From Cardinalis cardinalis (Eukaryota; Chordata; Aves; Passeriformes; Cardinalidae), in assembly GCA_014549065.1 (NCBI GenBank), contig JACDOX010000007.1:6689034-6753033 (forward strand): a stretch of DNA of 64,000 nucleotides. The letters are read 5' to 3'. The position numbers and the translations under genes were made by a program. Shown one piece after another: positions 12,066 through 23,331 of the stretch. Below the pieces are notes generated by a model that worked only from the letters and a program-made list of their open reading frames with translations, was not told the origin of the DNA and searched no databases. Every line of letters begins with the position of its first letter. The stretch's first letter is position 1.

Positions 12066-13319
12066 ACCACTGCTAGCCTGCAGACAAATTCCAAAGGCCA
12101 GTGCCAGTAGCACTGACAGTAGCACACTGAACTCCACGAGTGCAGTTTTACATTTCTCTTAAATCTCTCTCTTGGACAGTGGATGCTTTTTCAGTTCCAT
12201 GGAGAATAACATCAGTTCCACTAAGATACAGCAATGTACCAGCTATTTTAGTCCTTTTCTTCAGGAGTTATAACCCTGATGTACTCTGTTACTTCCTTAC
12301 CACAGTTTTGCCGTATTCTTTTGACAGAAAATGAGAGCAGCACAGCTATTCACAATTGTGCTCAACTGCATAAGAAAGTGAAGAAATCCCTACTCCAGAA
12401 TGTACCTCTGTGAGGTACCCAGAGAATCTGTGTGGAATCAAAGTGATATGCAGAATATNATATGAAAATGTTAGATAAAATGAACTGGAACAACTTGCCA
12501 ACATGAGATATTATTCACTAAGATTTCAAAGGCTCAAAGATACAAGTTGATTGCATCAACTTGCTCATACAATCTCCTTAAAACCAGGTCAACAGTTGAG
12601 GTACAAATGTTGCCCTGACACTTGTACATGTCAAATCAATATAAAAAGTTAAAAAGAAGTAGTGGACACCTAAATAAATATGACATACTGGCAAAGATTT
12701 AACAAAACTGTTTTTAAGGGAATTACTGCCTCACAAAACAACTAGACTTCTCTGTAGATATCACCAATTACATGGATAAGAAGGCACTCCACTGAAAAAA
12801 AAAACGAGGAAACAAAATCGACACCACAGTTTTCAAAAGACATTAGACAAGTCTCTGAGAGAAACAGAAGCAGATTTTTGTATGAATATTGAACTCATCA
12901 AGAGACAACGATGAGAAGGAAGATGAAGGATATCAGAAAATGAATGATTACTTACTTTAATAGAGATACCCAGAAACCTTTACTGCAACATGGATTATTA
13001 TATATAATCATAAAGAGAGAGGTGAGATAGGCAAGTAACAAAATNATGAAGATTTGTTGGTGATCCCAATTTATTTGGGACAGTAAAGATAAGATCTGAC
13101 TACAGAATTGCAGAAACATCTTGCAGCACTGACCAGGGAACAAAATGTCAGAACAAAAAAATCACTGCAGATCAAAATGATACAGAAAAGTACATTCCTA
13201 GTTTTCCTTATGAAAGCTAGGTCTGAGCTGACCATTACTCCTCAGCAGCATGATCTTTTGATTACGAAACAGACATCCACGAAAAAATCTGACTTTCTTA
13301 TGATGAAAGCAATTTCCAG
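12066..13319. other. Intronic sequence, nothing recognised
   Basis: AT-rich spacer between two antisense CR1 remnants. No exon or repeat that I can identify. Open frames at 12140-12334 and 12952-13143 have no recognisable features. Confidence 0.55.
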
Positions 13320-14205
13320 GATCATCTATTCTAGTTCCCTGCTCAAACCATGTCCAGTTGGAGTGTGTTGTTTATAATCTTATCCATTTTGAACATCTCC
13401 AAAATTGCAGACTCTGTAGGAGCTCTGCACACCTCATCCAGTGTTTGGCCTCCCTTACAATGATAAAAGCCTTCTGTTGTATCTCAGACTTTCCAATGTT
13501 CCAGCTTCCAACTTCTGTCACCTTACACATCTGGGATCAGTCTGTCTCTGTCTTCTCCATACCTGCCATTAGATGGGTAGCTGTAGACTGCGGTAAACTC
13601 TGCCCTTGTCCAAAGGAAAAAAAAACAACCAGAAAAAAACCCACCAAAACAAAAACTCACTGCAGATTCAAGTGATACAGAGAGGAAAGTACCATCTTAG
13701 CTTTCTAAGAAACCTAAGAGACCACTACATCTCTCTTCTTGAGGTGGAAAAAGCCCACTTCCTTCAACCACTCTCCTTATGTCACATATGTTAAGTGTTT
13801 TCCCTGGAGCACAGAACTCAACATGGTACTGTACCCCATGCTGCCTCACAAGTGCCAAACAAAAAAAGAATCACTTCTGCAGTCTGCTTGTTATGCTCAT
13901 GCCACCAAACCCAGTGCATCACGGCTGACCCTCATTCAACTTATCCTCCAGGATTCCCATGCAAAGTTTTCCTGAGGACAGTTGATCCCAGCCTGTACTG
14001 CTGCATGGTGTTATCCTGACTCAGATGCATGACCTGGACTTCACAAACTTCCTGTCATATCATTTTTCCAGCCTGTCCTTCTGTCAAGCAGCCCTGTCAT
14101 TCACAGCATCAGACACTCCCCAACNTGCTGCAGGGAAGGTGACGTGCCTGTTGAACATGCTGGTCTATGATCACCCCAACACTCAGCATTCAGATCATAA
14201 TTNAC
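13320..14205 (-). mobile_element. Old, diverged CR1 LINE 3' part
   Basis: On the plus strand this reads as the reverse complement of a CR1 3' end: GATCATCTATTCTAGTTCCC (3' tail side), GAACATCTCCAAAATTGCAG, then further in TTCCCTGGAGCACAGAACTC, CTGTACTGCTGCATGGTGTT and TCCAGCCTGTCCTTCTGTCA, each a decayed form of known CR1 phrases. Divergence is much higher than in the 14861 copy, so it is an older subfamily. A poly-A/AAAAC-like patch at 13616-13655 interrupts it. Confidence 0.75.
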
Positions 14206-14860
14206 CAAAAAAAAACCCAAAAGCCAGAGAAGTTTAAGATTATATACAGACCTCTAGCTTGATGCACAATGACTATTCTAAAGTCATACCTTTAGTCTGA
14301 AAACTNCATCAGTGAGCTTGTCACATTATTAAGAAAACTTCTGCTGTGGGTTCTTTAGGATTTAATATACAACTCTAGAAACTTCTGGAAAAACAACACT
14401 GGCAGAAAATTACATAACATTATATAACATTTACTGAAATGGGAATTATTTTAGCTAGCTTCAGAGAAAGCAAGGAAACAANAGGACAGTAAAGAACAGG
14501 TTTGTTTCATTCACCTCAAGGCACTGTTAACTCACGTACAATCTAAGACGGACAACAACAGCATTCAGAAGCATTGGTATCATAGGCTTTTTGTAGCTAA
14601 AATAAAGAAAAACTTAAAAGTTTATATTTTTACTATATAGGTCAAGTCAATTCCAAAACCTCTGGCAGGATCTCCTATACCAAGAAAATTGGAAAAACAT
14701 GTTCAGTAACATATGGGCACACAATCATTCTCCAAAGTGCCTATGACAAAATGGGTTNTCTGGAAGTTGAGCAACTATAATCACATTGGTCTGCACTCCA
14801 GCTGCTGGAGGATAGGTCACCTCTAACCGTGAAAAGTGACTTTGTTCTTTTGGGAATATA

Positions 14861-15260
14861 GACGTATAGGATGATTTGGGATGCAAGGGAAAGGTCATCT
14901 AGTTCCACTCCTGCTCTGCCAAGGGCTGGGACACCTTCCACTAGATCAGGCTGCATNGAGGCCCATCCAACCTGGTCTTGAACACTTCCAAGGATGAGGC
15001 ACCCACAGCATCTCTGGACAACCCACTGCAGTGGCTGANCACCCTCACAGAGAAGTATTTCTTCCTAATGTCTAATCCAAACATATTTACTTTCAGCTTA
15101 AAGCNGTTTGCCCTTGCTCTATCACTACGCACCTTTGTAAGAAAGTCCTTCTCCAGCTTTCTTGCAGGTCCTCTTTAGGTACTAGAAGGCTGCAGTAAGT
15201 GTCTCCTGAGCCTTCTCTTCTCCAGACAGATAGATCNCAAAGTTTCCCTCTTTTTCCAAG
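14861..15260 (-). mobile_element. CR1 LINE 3' end
   Basis: Reverse complement of a CR1 3' UTR: TCATCTAGTTCCACTCCTGC near the tail, then ACACCTTCCACTAGATCAGG, CCATCCAACCTGGTCTTGAA and GAGAAGTATTTCTTCCTAAT, reaching AGCCTTCTCTTCTCCAGACA where similarity fades. A short 5'-truncated copy. It lies only about 650 bases from the older antisense CR1 at 13.3-14.2 kb and represents a separate insertion. Confidence 0.92.
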
Positions 15261-17679
15261 TACCTGACTGAGAAGTTTGACAAATACCTATTCTGCTGTT
15301 TCTCATAGTGTGTCTGTCTAGATCTGTTCTAAGGAAAAACTCCCACAGCTGTGAAGGTACCTGACTGCTTCTACACCAGCAAACAAGGTACAGAATGGCA
15401 GCTGCGGAAGCCACTGGTGGAGCCACATCCTGAAAAGTGCTTTTTCCCTGTCTTTGCTTTTCCTCAACTGCTTAAATGATTTGTTATTAAATGAGTCAGC
15501 ACTGACCACTTAAAACACCCTTCCTGATGTGAGTTGCCAAAAACTTCNCATTAAAAGAATGAACCCCAAAATAATTAGACTGGAAATGGGTAGCAGCAGT
15601 GAAGGAGGATGTCTAGACTTTTAAAGAATGCCATAGTATTTATGCATGGAAAACTGAACTGAAGACATCTATCCTAGTGAAGAAAATATTGCTTATTTTA
15701 AAGAAAATCGTGGTGCTTCACCCCAGAAGCCATGTTTTCTGAACTGCATGCCAAATGCTTTGCAAAATACTGTACAATGATTCTTTTCACAGTTCAGCTA
15801 TGTAGACAGTGAAAAAGAAGTGTTAGCAAATATGCTTAATACTGTGGCTTAAATTTTTCGTCTTTGTCATCTGTGGCACTCTTAAAAATGGGCCACATCA
15901 AGGCCTGAACAGATCTAGTTTAACTCTGTAAATACTCTAAGTTTTAAAAGCATTTTTAATTGGTTTAATTGGTTTATTAAGTACATGCAGTAATGATTCT
16001 CAGGGTAACTTCTCCTGCTGGAAAAATAGGAATCTTATACCACTGCTGATAGCAAATGTACTGTTACAACATAGTCTATAAGGAAAAAAACCCAAGCTGC
16101 AAAATGCAATTAAAAAAATCAAAACCAACACGCACAATTGCTGAGGAAAAACAAGCAGGCAAACACATGTCTACAATATTACAACGATGTACAATAGAGT
16201 AGATGAATTTAAATAAGAATCAATGCAGCTTCTTTNTTTTTGCTTAAAGAAAAGATTTAGCCCTACTTGAGAGCTTGAAAGTGAGTTTGTCAGACAAGGC
16301 ACCTTTTGTTTCCTCTTCGGTTAAAATAAGTGAAAAGCAGCAGGAACATTCTGACTATTTTTTCAGTAGTATACAAGTATCACATAGCGCTTCTCAGATT
16401 TTCACAAAAGGGTAAACTGTGAAGTTAACTTCACAGTAGGAACAAAGCCCTTTGCAAGTGCATTTTGTACAAGCAGAAAAACAAAGTCCTGGGGGTTAAG
16501 CTTATGCAGAATCTACAAGCAAATTCTGAGACTAAGAAGTACTCTATAAACACCGTTTTGCATAAATTTCCAAACAAAGCCAACCAGTGAGATCTCAACT
16601 GGGCAACCCAGATGGAAAGGTACAGGCAGAACTGATAAACCAGTCCAGTAAGTGGGGCATTTTACCAGGCAGGTGTAGGGAGCTACTGCTGACACCATCA
16701 GCAACTTCAGCCTGAATCTGAGCAGAGCTCAGTGCTCGTGCTTCAAGGAACACACTTGTCTCGAGTCTGGAGCGCCTCAGCAGGAAAACAGCGAGCTGTG
16801 AGTGTTCACAAATGCTCAGACACTCAGCATACAGGGAAGTGAAAGCTGCTTAGCCCTTCTGGAAGATGCTGTCACAGGCTTTGTGGACAACAAAAAATCA
16901 TACATGACACACTTCTCTGTGGGTTTCATTGCAAAGGCAATAAGATGACTGTTGTTAAACAGTACTCCAGAGAAATAAGAACATCCTCATGTAAGNCTGT
17001 TAAAAGTACAAATTTAACATATACAATTAATTCAGCTTTTGCAACTGGATGTGTTTCTGACTTCTCTTACCTTCCTAAAAGAGGTCTCCCCATTCTATCT
17101 CGGTTGTTTCAGGACTAGAAAATTCATTTAACTTTACTTTGCCTTGGAAAAAGTGGTTCAATCCCTTTGAAAGGCTTTGCTGTACTGACTGTGACGTCTC
17201 CAAACAGAAAAAAAACCCCACACATTACCATGATGGGTACAGAAACACAATTCCCTCTCTGCAGCCCAGATACAGAAATGCAAAACAAGGCTTACCACAG
17301 CTTGTTTCCAGAGAGATTATGAGGATATAAACACAATTTGACCTCACCAGGACTAGTTATTTTTGTGTAGCTGTTGCATCTTGTTTAAGGATTTTGTACA
17401 GATAGGTTTTGACTTGCTAACTTTATTGATCAGTGCTCAAAACAAAAAAATCCTACACAGCAAACACTGTGATGCTTTCAGACATTATTTTTCAAGAAAC
17501 AAAATTCTAATGAGTCTGTCAAGCGCCAATTTTGTAACTAGATGTCTGAAAAAAAAACCCAACAGCAACAATAACAAAAAACACCAACGCCAAAGTAACT
17601 GGCATATAATTACTTAGNAGAGCAATGAAAAGCCCGATTTGGGTGGGTTTTAAGGTCATTTAGCACAGTGCGGGACGTG
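15261..17679. other. Proximal intron 1 spacer
   Basis: AT-rich sequence leading up to the CpG island. It contains a perfect 22-bp palindrome (16416-16437) and a somewhat more CpG-rich patch at about 16600-16830 that could be an intronic enhancer. No repeat family recognised. Confidence 0.55.
16416..16437. repeat. Perfect 22-bp palindrome
   Basis: ACTGTGAAGTT is followed directly by its reverse complement AACTTCACAGT with no spacer. It contains the GTTAAC half-sites seen in HNF1-type binding sites, but function is unknown. It lies about 1.8 kb inside intron 1. Confidence 0.95.
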
Positions 17680-18214
17680 CTAAAAGGTCACCAGGCCAGT
17701 TTGCCTATTATCGAAGCTCTTAAAAACCGGGCACTACCCCGGGGTGCAGCAGGAGCTCCAATCAATGCAACGCTCAGGCCAGACCGCGAAAACACAAAGC
17801 TCCGCCAAAGCCCCTGGAAGAGGAGCGCTCTCTCCGGCGCCGAGCCGGGAGGGAAGGAGCGCGCTCCCACGCGGGCAGGCNGCAGGCTCGGGAAGCCGGG
17901 AGCGCTCGGGCGGTGGGGCTGTCCCTCCGTCCCGGGGCTCGGACCGCCGGCGGCACNGCAGCGCCCGGCGTTACGCAACGCTCCCCCGCGACCTTGCGGG
18001 GAACTTCGGAGTCTTCCTCGGGGACGGACGTGCGAGCAGCATCACCCACACGGCACGGGCGGGAGGGGGCGCGGCTCAGAGCACCGGCCGGACAGAGGGG
18101 GCTACGGAGCGCCGCGACCCGAGCGCGCAAACTTCGGCGGCGGCCGAGCAGAGCCTCCCGGAGGTTGCGGGGGGAAGGGGGTGGGAAATCGTTCTCCCGC
18201 GGCGGTTTTCCTAC

Positions 18215-18340
18215 CTGCGACACTAGCGGCACCAGCGTCTGCTCCACGGAGCGCGTGCGGATCTCCAGCCCCGCGTCCGCGCCCAGCCCCGACGAGGACG
18301 ACGAGGAGACGCCGCTGCTGCTGCACGGGGACGTGGCCAT
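18215..18340 (-). CDS. CTNNAL1: CTNNAL1 (alpha-catulin) first coding exon
   Basis: The minus strand from the ATG at 18340 encodes 42 residues: a Ser-rich head (MATSPCSSSGV, then a run of six Ser), followed by GLEIRTRSVEQTLVPLVSQ. The last part matches the N-terminus of alpha-catulin as I know it from mammals, where the same block precedes ITTLINHKDN in the next exon. The exon ends in phase 0 after CAG, followed by the donor GTAGGA (intron begins at 18214). The start has G at -3 and G at +4, a good Kozak context. Alpha-catulin is a vinculin/alpha-catenin family cytoplasmic protein, reported as a scaffold in Rho-GEF and NF-kB signalling and linked to dystrobrevin. The full protein is over 700 residues, so only its beginning is here. 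It sits inside a CpG island, as expected for a broadly expressed promoter. Exon identity is seen in the sequence; function is family knowledge. Confidence 0.88.
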
Positions 18341-18378
18341 AGCGGGGGAGCCGAGCCAAGCCGAGCCCGGCCGGGCCG

Positions 18379-18513
18379 NNNNNNNNNNNNNNNNNNNNNN
18401 NNNNNNNNNNNNNNNNNNNNNNNNNNNNNNNNNNNNNNNNNNNNNNNNNNNNNNNNNNNNNNNNNNNNNNNNNNNNNNNNNNNNNNNNNNNNNNNNNNNN
18501 NNNNNNNNNNNNN
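18379..18513. other. Assembly gap (135 N) in CTNNAL1 5' UTR
   Basis: A run of 135 unknown bases, the only multi-base gap in the window. It is flanked by very GC-rich sequence, a common place for short-read and early assemblies to fail. It lies 39 bases upstream of the start codon, so much of the 5' UTR is missing. The true length may differ from 135. Confidence 0.98.
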
Positions 18514-18800
18514 CCCCCCCTCTCCCTCAGCGGCCCCTTCCCCGCCCCTCGGGACGGGACGGATTTAAAGCGGCAGCTCCCGCCCGCTCGCCTCCCGCCC
18601 CGCCGCGCAGCCAGCGCCAGGGGTTGCCGCCTACCCTTCCCCGCCACTCCCTTCTCGCCGCCCCCCGCCCCACTCCGCAGCCGGCGGGGGAAGGGAACCG
18701 GGAATGGTCCCGCCACCACCACTCTCACCCGGAGTTTCCCCTCCGGTCTCGCTCGGGGCGGGGGCAGGCGGAGGGTCCCTGCCCGAAGGGGAGAAGNCGG
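18514..18800 (-). promoter_or_regulatory. CTNNAL1: Probable CTNNAL1 core promoter
   Basis: Just upstream of the gap, the minus strand carries a TTTAAA element (18564-18569) that could act as a TATA-like box, with a GC-box (GGGGCGGGG, about 18540-18549) beside it. If TTTAAA is used, transcription would start near 18535-18540, giving a 5' UTR of about 200 bases that includes the gap. The motifs are seen; their use as a promoter and the start site are inference. CpG-island promoters often have dispersed starts and no working TATA box. Confidence 0.45.
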
Positions 18801-19130
18801 AGCAGGCGGTGGCTGAGGGGCTCGGGTGGCCCCAGGGAGGCGGCAGTCCGGCCGGTGGTTGGGCTGCAGCGGCACCGGCCGGCCCGGGAAGGCTGGGCTC
18901 GGTCGGGAGGTGTGGGGCGCCGGTGTGGGGGCCAGGGAGAGGCAGCCGGGGAGCCGCTTTCTTCTGGGGAAGGGCTGCAGTCACGATTCGCCTACTTTTA
19001 GCATCCAGGGGGCTGATGAGGTGTCTCAAACTAAACGCCATCAGCTTCTCTCTTAGAAGCCTCACGGCGAAGGGGGAAAAAGGCTTTTTTCTGGCTTTGG
19101 GTGATTTGTATTCCATACCTGGCCGCTCTT

Positions 19131-22100
19131 AGAGAACAGCTATCGTGCTTATCCGGGTTTGCCCAGCCCTGGTGCTAAAGCAAGAACATCTGTGATTGAT
19201 CTAGCAAAAAGAAGGCAAAAGTAATTCAAAGAAATAAAAGTGGTTTGGTTTGTGTTGTGGGGTTTGTTATGGGCTAAATTCACTTCTCCATTTTATTTAG
19301 TAACCTGTATTCGAAAAGTATCCGTACATGCATGCTTACAGGTCCCATTTGGCTTGTGTTTGGTACGGCTGATTCTTCTACAGGTGTGTCTGGCCAAGAC
19401 TGTGGGCAGGGAACGGAGCTCTTCTGGCTGGGATGCAAACCACCAAGATGCAAAGCAGCTCCAGCCCGGCACTGGGGCCGCTCCGTGCGGGGCTGTGCGG
19501 GAGCGAGCCCTGTGGAGAGTCCGACAGCAAATCACTTCCACGTAACTACTTCGTTTCCTGGTCTGAACTGGTGATTTGTGTTTGACTGCTCAGCTCTCGC
19601 ACAACACAACTCTGTAATTGTGCCTTTGGCTCTTTTTATGTTTTAGATCAGGGACTTGGTATCATTTTATGTCTTCGAAAAGATTTCTGACCCTTTTTGT
19701 GCATAGCATCTTTTCCACAACTTTGAAACACAGACACAAGATAAAGGACAATATCTGTTGTCCTTTAGAGTCCTATGGACTTATCCATATTTATTAAAAA
19801 AGAAAATTGCCAGCACTGCAAGCATAACACTAGATAACGATATGACCCTATTCCTAGCTCTTCAGGAAATTGGTTTCCAACACAGTCTCATATTTTCTAA
19901 AATGACATCTTATATAACATCAAGTGTTTCAGGAGAGAACTGAAGGCTTAAACCTGCCATGGTACAAAAACATCTGAATGATAGTGTAGACTTGAAATAA
20001 ATGCTAGTCATTCTTGATCAAAGTGGTGTAGAGCACACTTGAGATTTCTTGTTTTGTTTTTCTCCCAAACTTTTAATTTTCTTACAACACCTTTTGTTCT
20101 TTTTCAGGTAGTAAGTTTTTTTTTTTTACTTCTCAATAGCCATATTCTAAGCTCTGGCAACAACTGCTTTCTTTTACATTTTGATAGAGTACTGAAGGCA
20201 AATTTGGTTGTAGCCTCCCCAAGACTCTACACTGCTACAGAAGAGTTCTGGATCATGAGCAGAAACATCCACCAAAGTTCAGTAATACTAGACAGGAGTG
20301 CATTCCTTTTCCCTCTTCCCCCTGTTACTCCCACTTATTGACTATTTAATGAATACTGCTGTAATGCAAATTAACTGTCACCAGCATGTACAGATACAAA
20401 TCTATGATTCACATCAGAAATGCACTAGAAGGACATGAACACTTGGATGCACATGCAGTTTACAATCTGACAATTTGTGTCACTTAATTTCAAAGACAGC
20501 TGCCTGTTGTCTTCAACACAGTAACAGATCAGACATTCCAGGAATGACATTCTCATTCGAAGCAGCGTTAGTAACAGAGGTTAATGATTAATTTTGAAGA
20601 TTATAGCCTATAAAAAATAAAAATAAAAAAAAAGAGTTTAAAAGTGTCAAAAATAGTTTAAAGATAATTTCTTACACTTAGTGGACAAATCATGTGAACT
20701 TTGCAATGCCTTTCTGCAGACAGAAGTCCTGTTCCCAATCTACCACTTTGTTTTGCTGCTTCCATTTTGTTTTCACTTGAGAAGCAACATTAGTGGGTGG
20801 TGCTAGTGACAGCACTGTCTAGTTCTCCCAGTTCTCCTCCTCAGGTGCTTCCAGTTTTAAGCATGGAAACTACTGCTCTGCTTCTGGAATCCTGTGCTAG
20901 ACAAACAGAGAGCATGTTGTAATGTTTTTAATATAACACTGCACTAGCATGCTGCAGACTAACATCTTTAAAGACACCTTGAGGAGTTCGTCAAACATCA
21001 TAGCCTGGAGCTTAATTGTGCTTTTTAATTATGTTAAGACAATTTGAATGAGCCAGTATGATAGATTGCAACCACACCTTTGGCATGCCAACACATACCT
21101 CTGAGGGAGCACACTGTACAATGCACAGCAGTAGAACATTTTGCTTACAATCCTCACCAGCCCACAAAAGCAGTAGCCTGTCACCCCACAAAGAACATCC
21201 CAGGTGGCTGCAGGGTGTGAGGACCACCCACTGGCCACAGCAGTCTCATGTTTCCACTTGAGTTATCCCTTGAGTTAACCACTGTTCAACTCTGCCTTTG
21301 AACCTGTAAAGCATTTGAAGTATGGAGGACAAGAGTAATGCCTAATGGACTCTATTTCTACCTCCATAACTTAGTCAGTGGTCAAGGGGAAGGAAGTGAT
21401 TGATATCCTCACAGCATTATGAACATGTCAATTTGGTCCTTGTGTTGTTTCCAGACTTCACTCCAGGACGTGACACTTGCTTCTCTGTCCATGATCTCCC
21501 ATGAGCTTAGGTCCTATGACTGGTGACAGGTTCCTACACAGAATNTAAGCCAGCTTTCCCTCATCCAGCTCTTCACTTTAATTGTTCCTATCTGAAGTAG
21601 CTTTTGTGGGAGACAGCATTACTACCTAGCAAAGGGCTGTGCCAAAGTTCTCAGACAAAAGTGCTGCTCCACACACTCTGACATCCTGTCAAGGATGGCT
21701 GTTTTGAGCCTTTATGTGTAGTTAAGCCTCTCACCGTAGATGCTGACCTCTTAGTTTAGATGAGAATTATACGAAACGTACTAATGAGCATACTAAGCAT
21801 ATCTCACACTACCTGTGCCATGGCTTGTTTGAAAAAGCTGTCAGTCAGCCTCAGTTTGATGGAGCAGCTGGCACCTTAGCTAAGATGTGTGTGTTCCCTG
21901 GCCTGTTAAAGCAAAACGAGATCGGTAACACTTAAACGGTTTAATTATGCTTTTGCTAATCTGGTCATTTTGATCAGCATAAGGTTCAGCAGTGAACACA
22001 GAAGCCTTTTCCACATGGAGAAACCTTCCTTAGGAAGTAGGTTATTGTTGTTCCATATGTGCTTTTGAGGCACATGCAGCAAAGCAGATGCCATTTAACC

Positions 22101-22144
22101 AGCGAAGACGGGTTTGGACTTGTGAGCTGTGAAGAGCNGCTTAC
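19131..22144. other. Upstream intergenic region next to CTNNAL1 promoter
   Basis: Sequence becomes AT-rich after the CpG island. A small GC-rich, CpG-bearing patch at about 19400-19530 (about 0.9-1.0 kb upstream of the promoter) might be an accessory regulatory element. An A-rich tract lies at about 20610-20632. No gene recognised, and no match to the expected TMEM245 3' coding end. Confidence 0.55.
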
Positions 22145-22186
22145 CAGTTTCTGTCCACAAGGAGCAGTTGGTCTAGGAAGCACAAA
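22145..22186 (-). other. Candidate 42-nt micro-exon
   Basis: On the minus strand a good acceptor (CCTGTTCTCTCTGCAG) is followed 42 bases later by a good donor (CTG|GTAAGC). The enclosed segment is a multiple of three and open in phase 0, reading FVLPRPTAPCGQKL. The candidate exon at 23332-23577 on the same strand also ends in phase 0, so the two could join in frame. Short open segments flanked by splice-like sites arise by chance, and I recognise no protein. Confidence 0.18.
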
Positions 22187-23331
22187 CTGCAGAGAGAACA
22201 GGGAAATACTAGCAAAGGCCAGCTGATGGGATCAGAGGGCTTTTTAGTCAATTTTGATAATGAGTGCTTTTCAACACATACTTATAATGAATAAGATACA
22301 GGAATTAGCTAAATTATTAACACTTGGAGGATGAACTCCAAAGGGTAATTGGTCTCTATCCTCCCACAGAGAGCATTCCAAATATCCAGGGGTGAGAGGA
22401 AGCAGTGCCTCCATCTCCCAGCTGCAGTCTGGAAAGCAGAGCTGAGTGGGCTAAGTGTCAGATTGCTCCCTTTCTCTTTCCTCTAGGTGAGATTAAAGTT
22501 ATAGCAGTGTGGGAGGGGAAGGCACATCAATCATCCTTCCAGATGAAATTTAGAAATCCACTTTAAGATTAAGCTTTTCCCTTGATTGCCTCTAGTTTCC
22601 TCTAAAATTTGACAAAGTCATATTTCTTTTTTTTTTCAGTGGGGATGTTTTGCAGGCAGCTTGTGAAATCAGTAATTTTAAAGACGGCTAAAAAATTTAG
22701 GCTTTTGAGAAATGTCAAAAGATGGGAGAGAAGCATTGCATGAAATGTCTAATCCTGATTATTAGTGGTTATTAAATCCAAAGTGCATTACTTCTTTATA
22801 AAAACAATCAATCTTTTATGTTTGCTTCATGGCCCATAGTACTTTTTTTTTTTTACATAGAGAGCATTTTATGTGACTCTACAGTGACTATATTTGTCAT
22901 TTTGTGAATTTACTAGTTTCACAGTGGGATTGCAACAGTTATTACAAAAACTATGAAGAAGAGGGGATATAAAAAAAAATGGATAGATGTATCTGAAGGA
23001 CTACCAGCTCATGTCTATTTTTATCTGAAGGTTTTCCAGAGTAATGATATAATAATAATAATTTATATATTCAATATATATATAATATCTGTGCCTATAC
23101 AGCCAGAGGGTGATTTCAAGCTCTCTTTCCCTTTGCGTTTACAAGGTGGTAGCTGTCAAAATCTTCAGCAAGTAACAGCTATTTGGCCATGCTACTAAAT
23201 GTGGTACACCTCCAAAAAGCTTCTGTCCCCTTTGTCTGAAGAAAATGAGGAACCTTGTTTGGATGGTCAGAGGCTAATAGCCGACCATGGCTTCACTGCC
23301 TCTTTTACAGAGCTCAAAAGAATACAATTAC
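22187..23331. other. Spacer between candidate exons
   Basis: AT-rich with a T tract at 22628-22638 and an AT microsatellite-like patch at about 23045-23090 (AATAATAAT then ATATATA). It would be an intron if the two neighbouring candidates are real. Nothing else recognised. Confidence 0.5.

Larger units (their letters stand above)
1..18214 (-). other. CTNNAL1: CTNNAL1 intron 1 (5' part; exon 2 not in window)
   Basis: This stretch starts at the exon 1 donor and runs to the left edge of the window. I looked on the minus strand for the conserved exon 2 peptide (ITTLINHKDN, GQAVNLAVGRFV, NWDLKEEINIACIEA) and did not find it. Intron 1 therefore appears to be at least 18.2 kb, which is inference because the search was by eye. 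The first 500 bases of the intron are still CpG-rich; beyond that it is AT-rich with inserted CR1 and LTR elements. Confidence 0.7.
17680..19130. promoter_or_regulatory. CTNNAL1: CpG island over CTNNAL1 promoter and exon 1
   Basis: CpG dinucleotides and GC content jump abruptly at about 17.7 kb and fall back after about 19.1 kb, while the flanks are AT-rich and CpG-poor. The island covers the intron start, exon 1, the assembly gap and about 600 bases upstream. Long open frames on both strands here are by-products of the high GC content. An island this size usually marks a promoter active in many tissues. Confidence 0.9.

Noticed and set aside
18102..18875. Minus-strand 257-codon frame over the CTNNAL1 exon
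   Set aside because: It is in a different frame from the catulin peptide and also crosses the gap. Composition-driven.
17913..19001. Open frame of 362 codons on the plus strand across the CpG island
   Set aside because: It spans the 135-base gap, so about 46 of its residues are unknown, and GC-rich DNA gives long frames on both strands. The real coding signal here is the minus-strand CTNNAL1 exon.
20800..20910. Minus-strand acceptor followed by short frames ending in KLEAPEEENWEN
   Set aside because: The attractive tail is preceded by an in-frame stop a few codons upstream and no acceptor fits it, so it was not called a terminal exon.
21012..21238. Cys-rich minus-strand frames (GLVRIVSKMFYCCALYSVLP)
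   Set aside because: Possible donors exist but no acceptor precedes them, and two frames overlap equally well. No family recognised.
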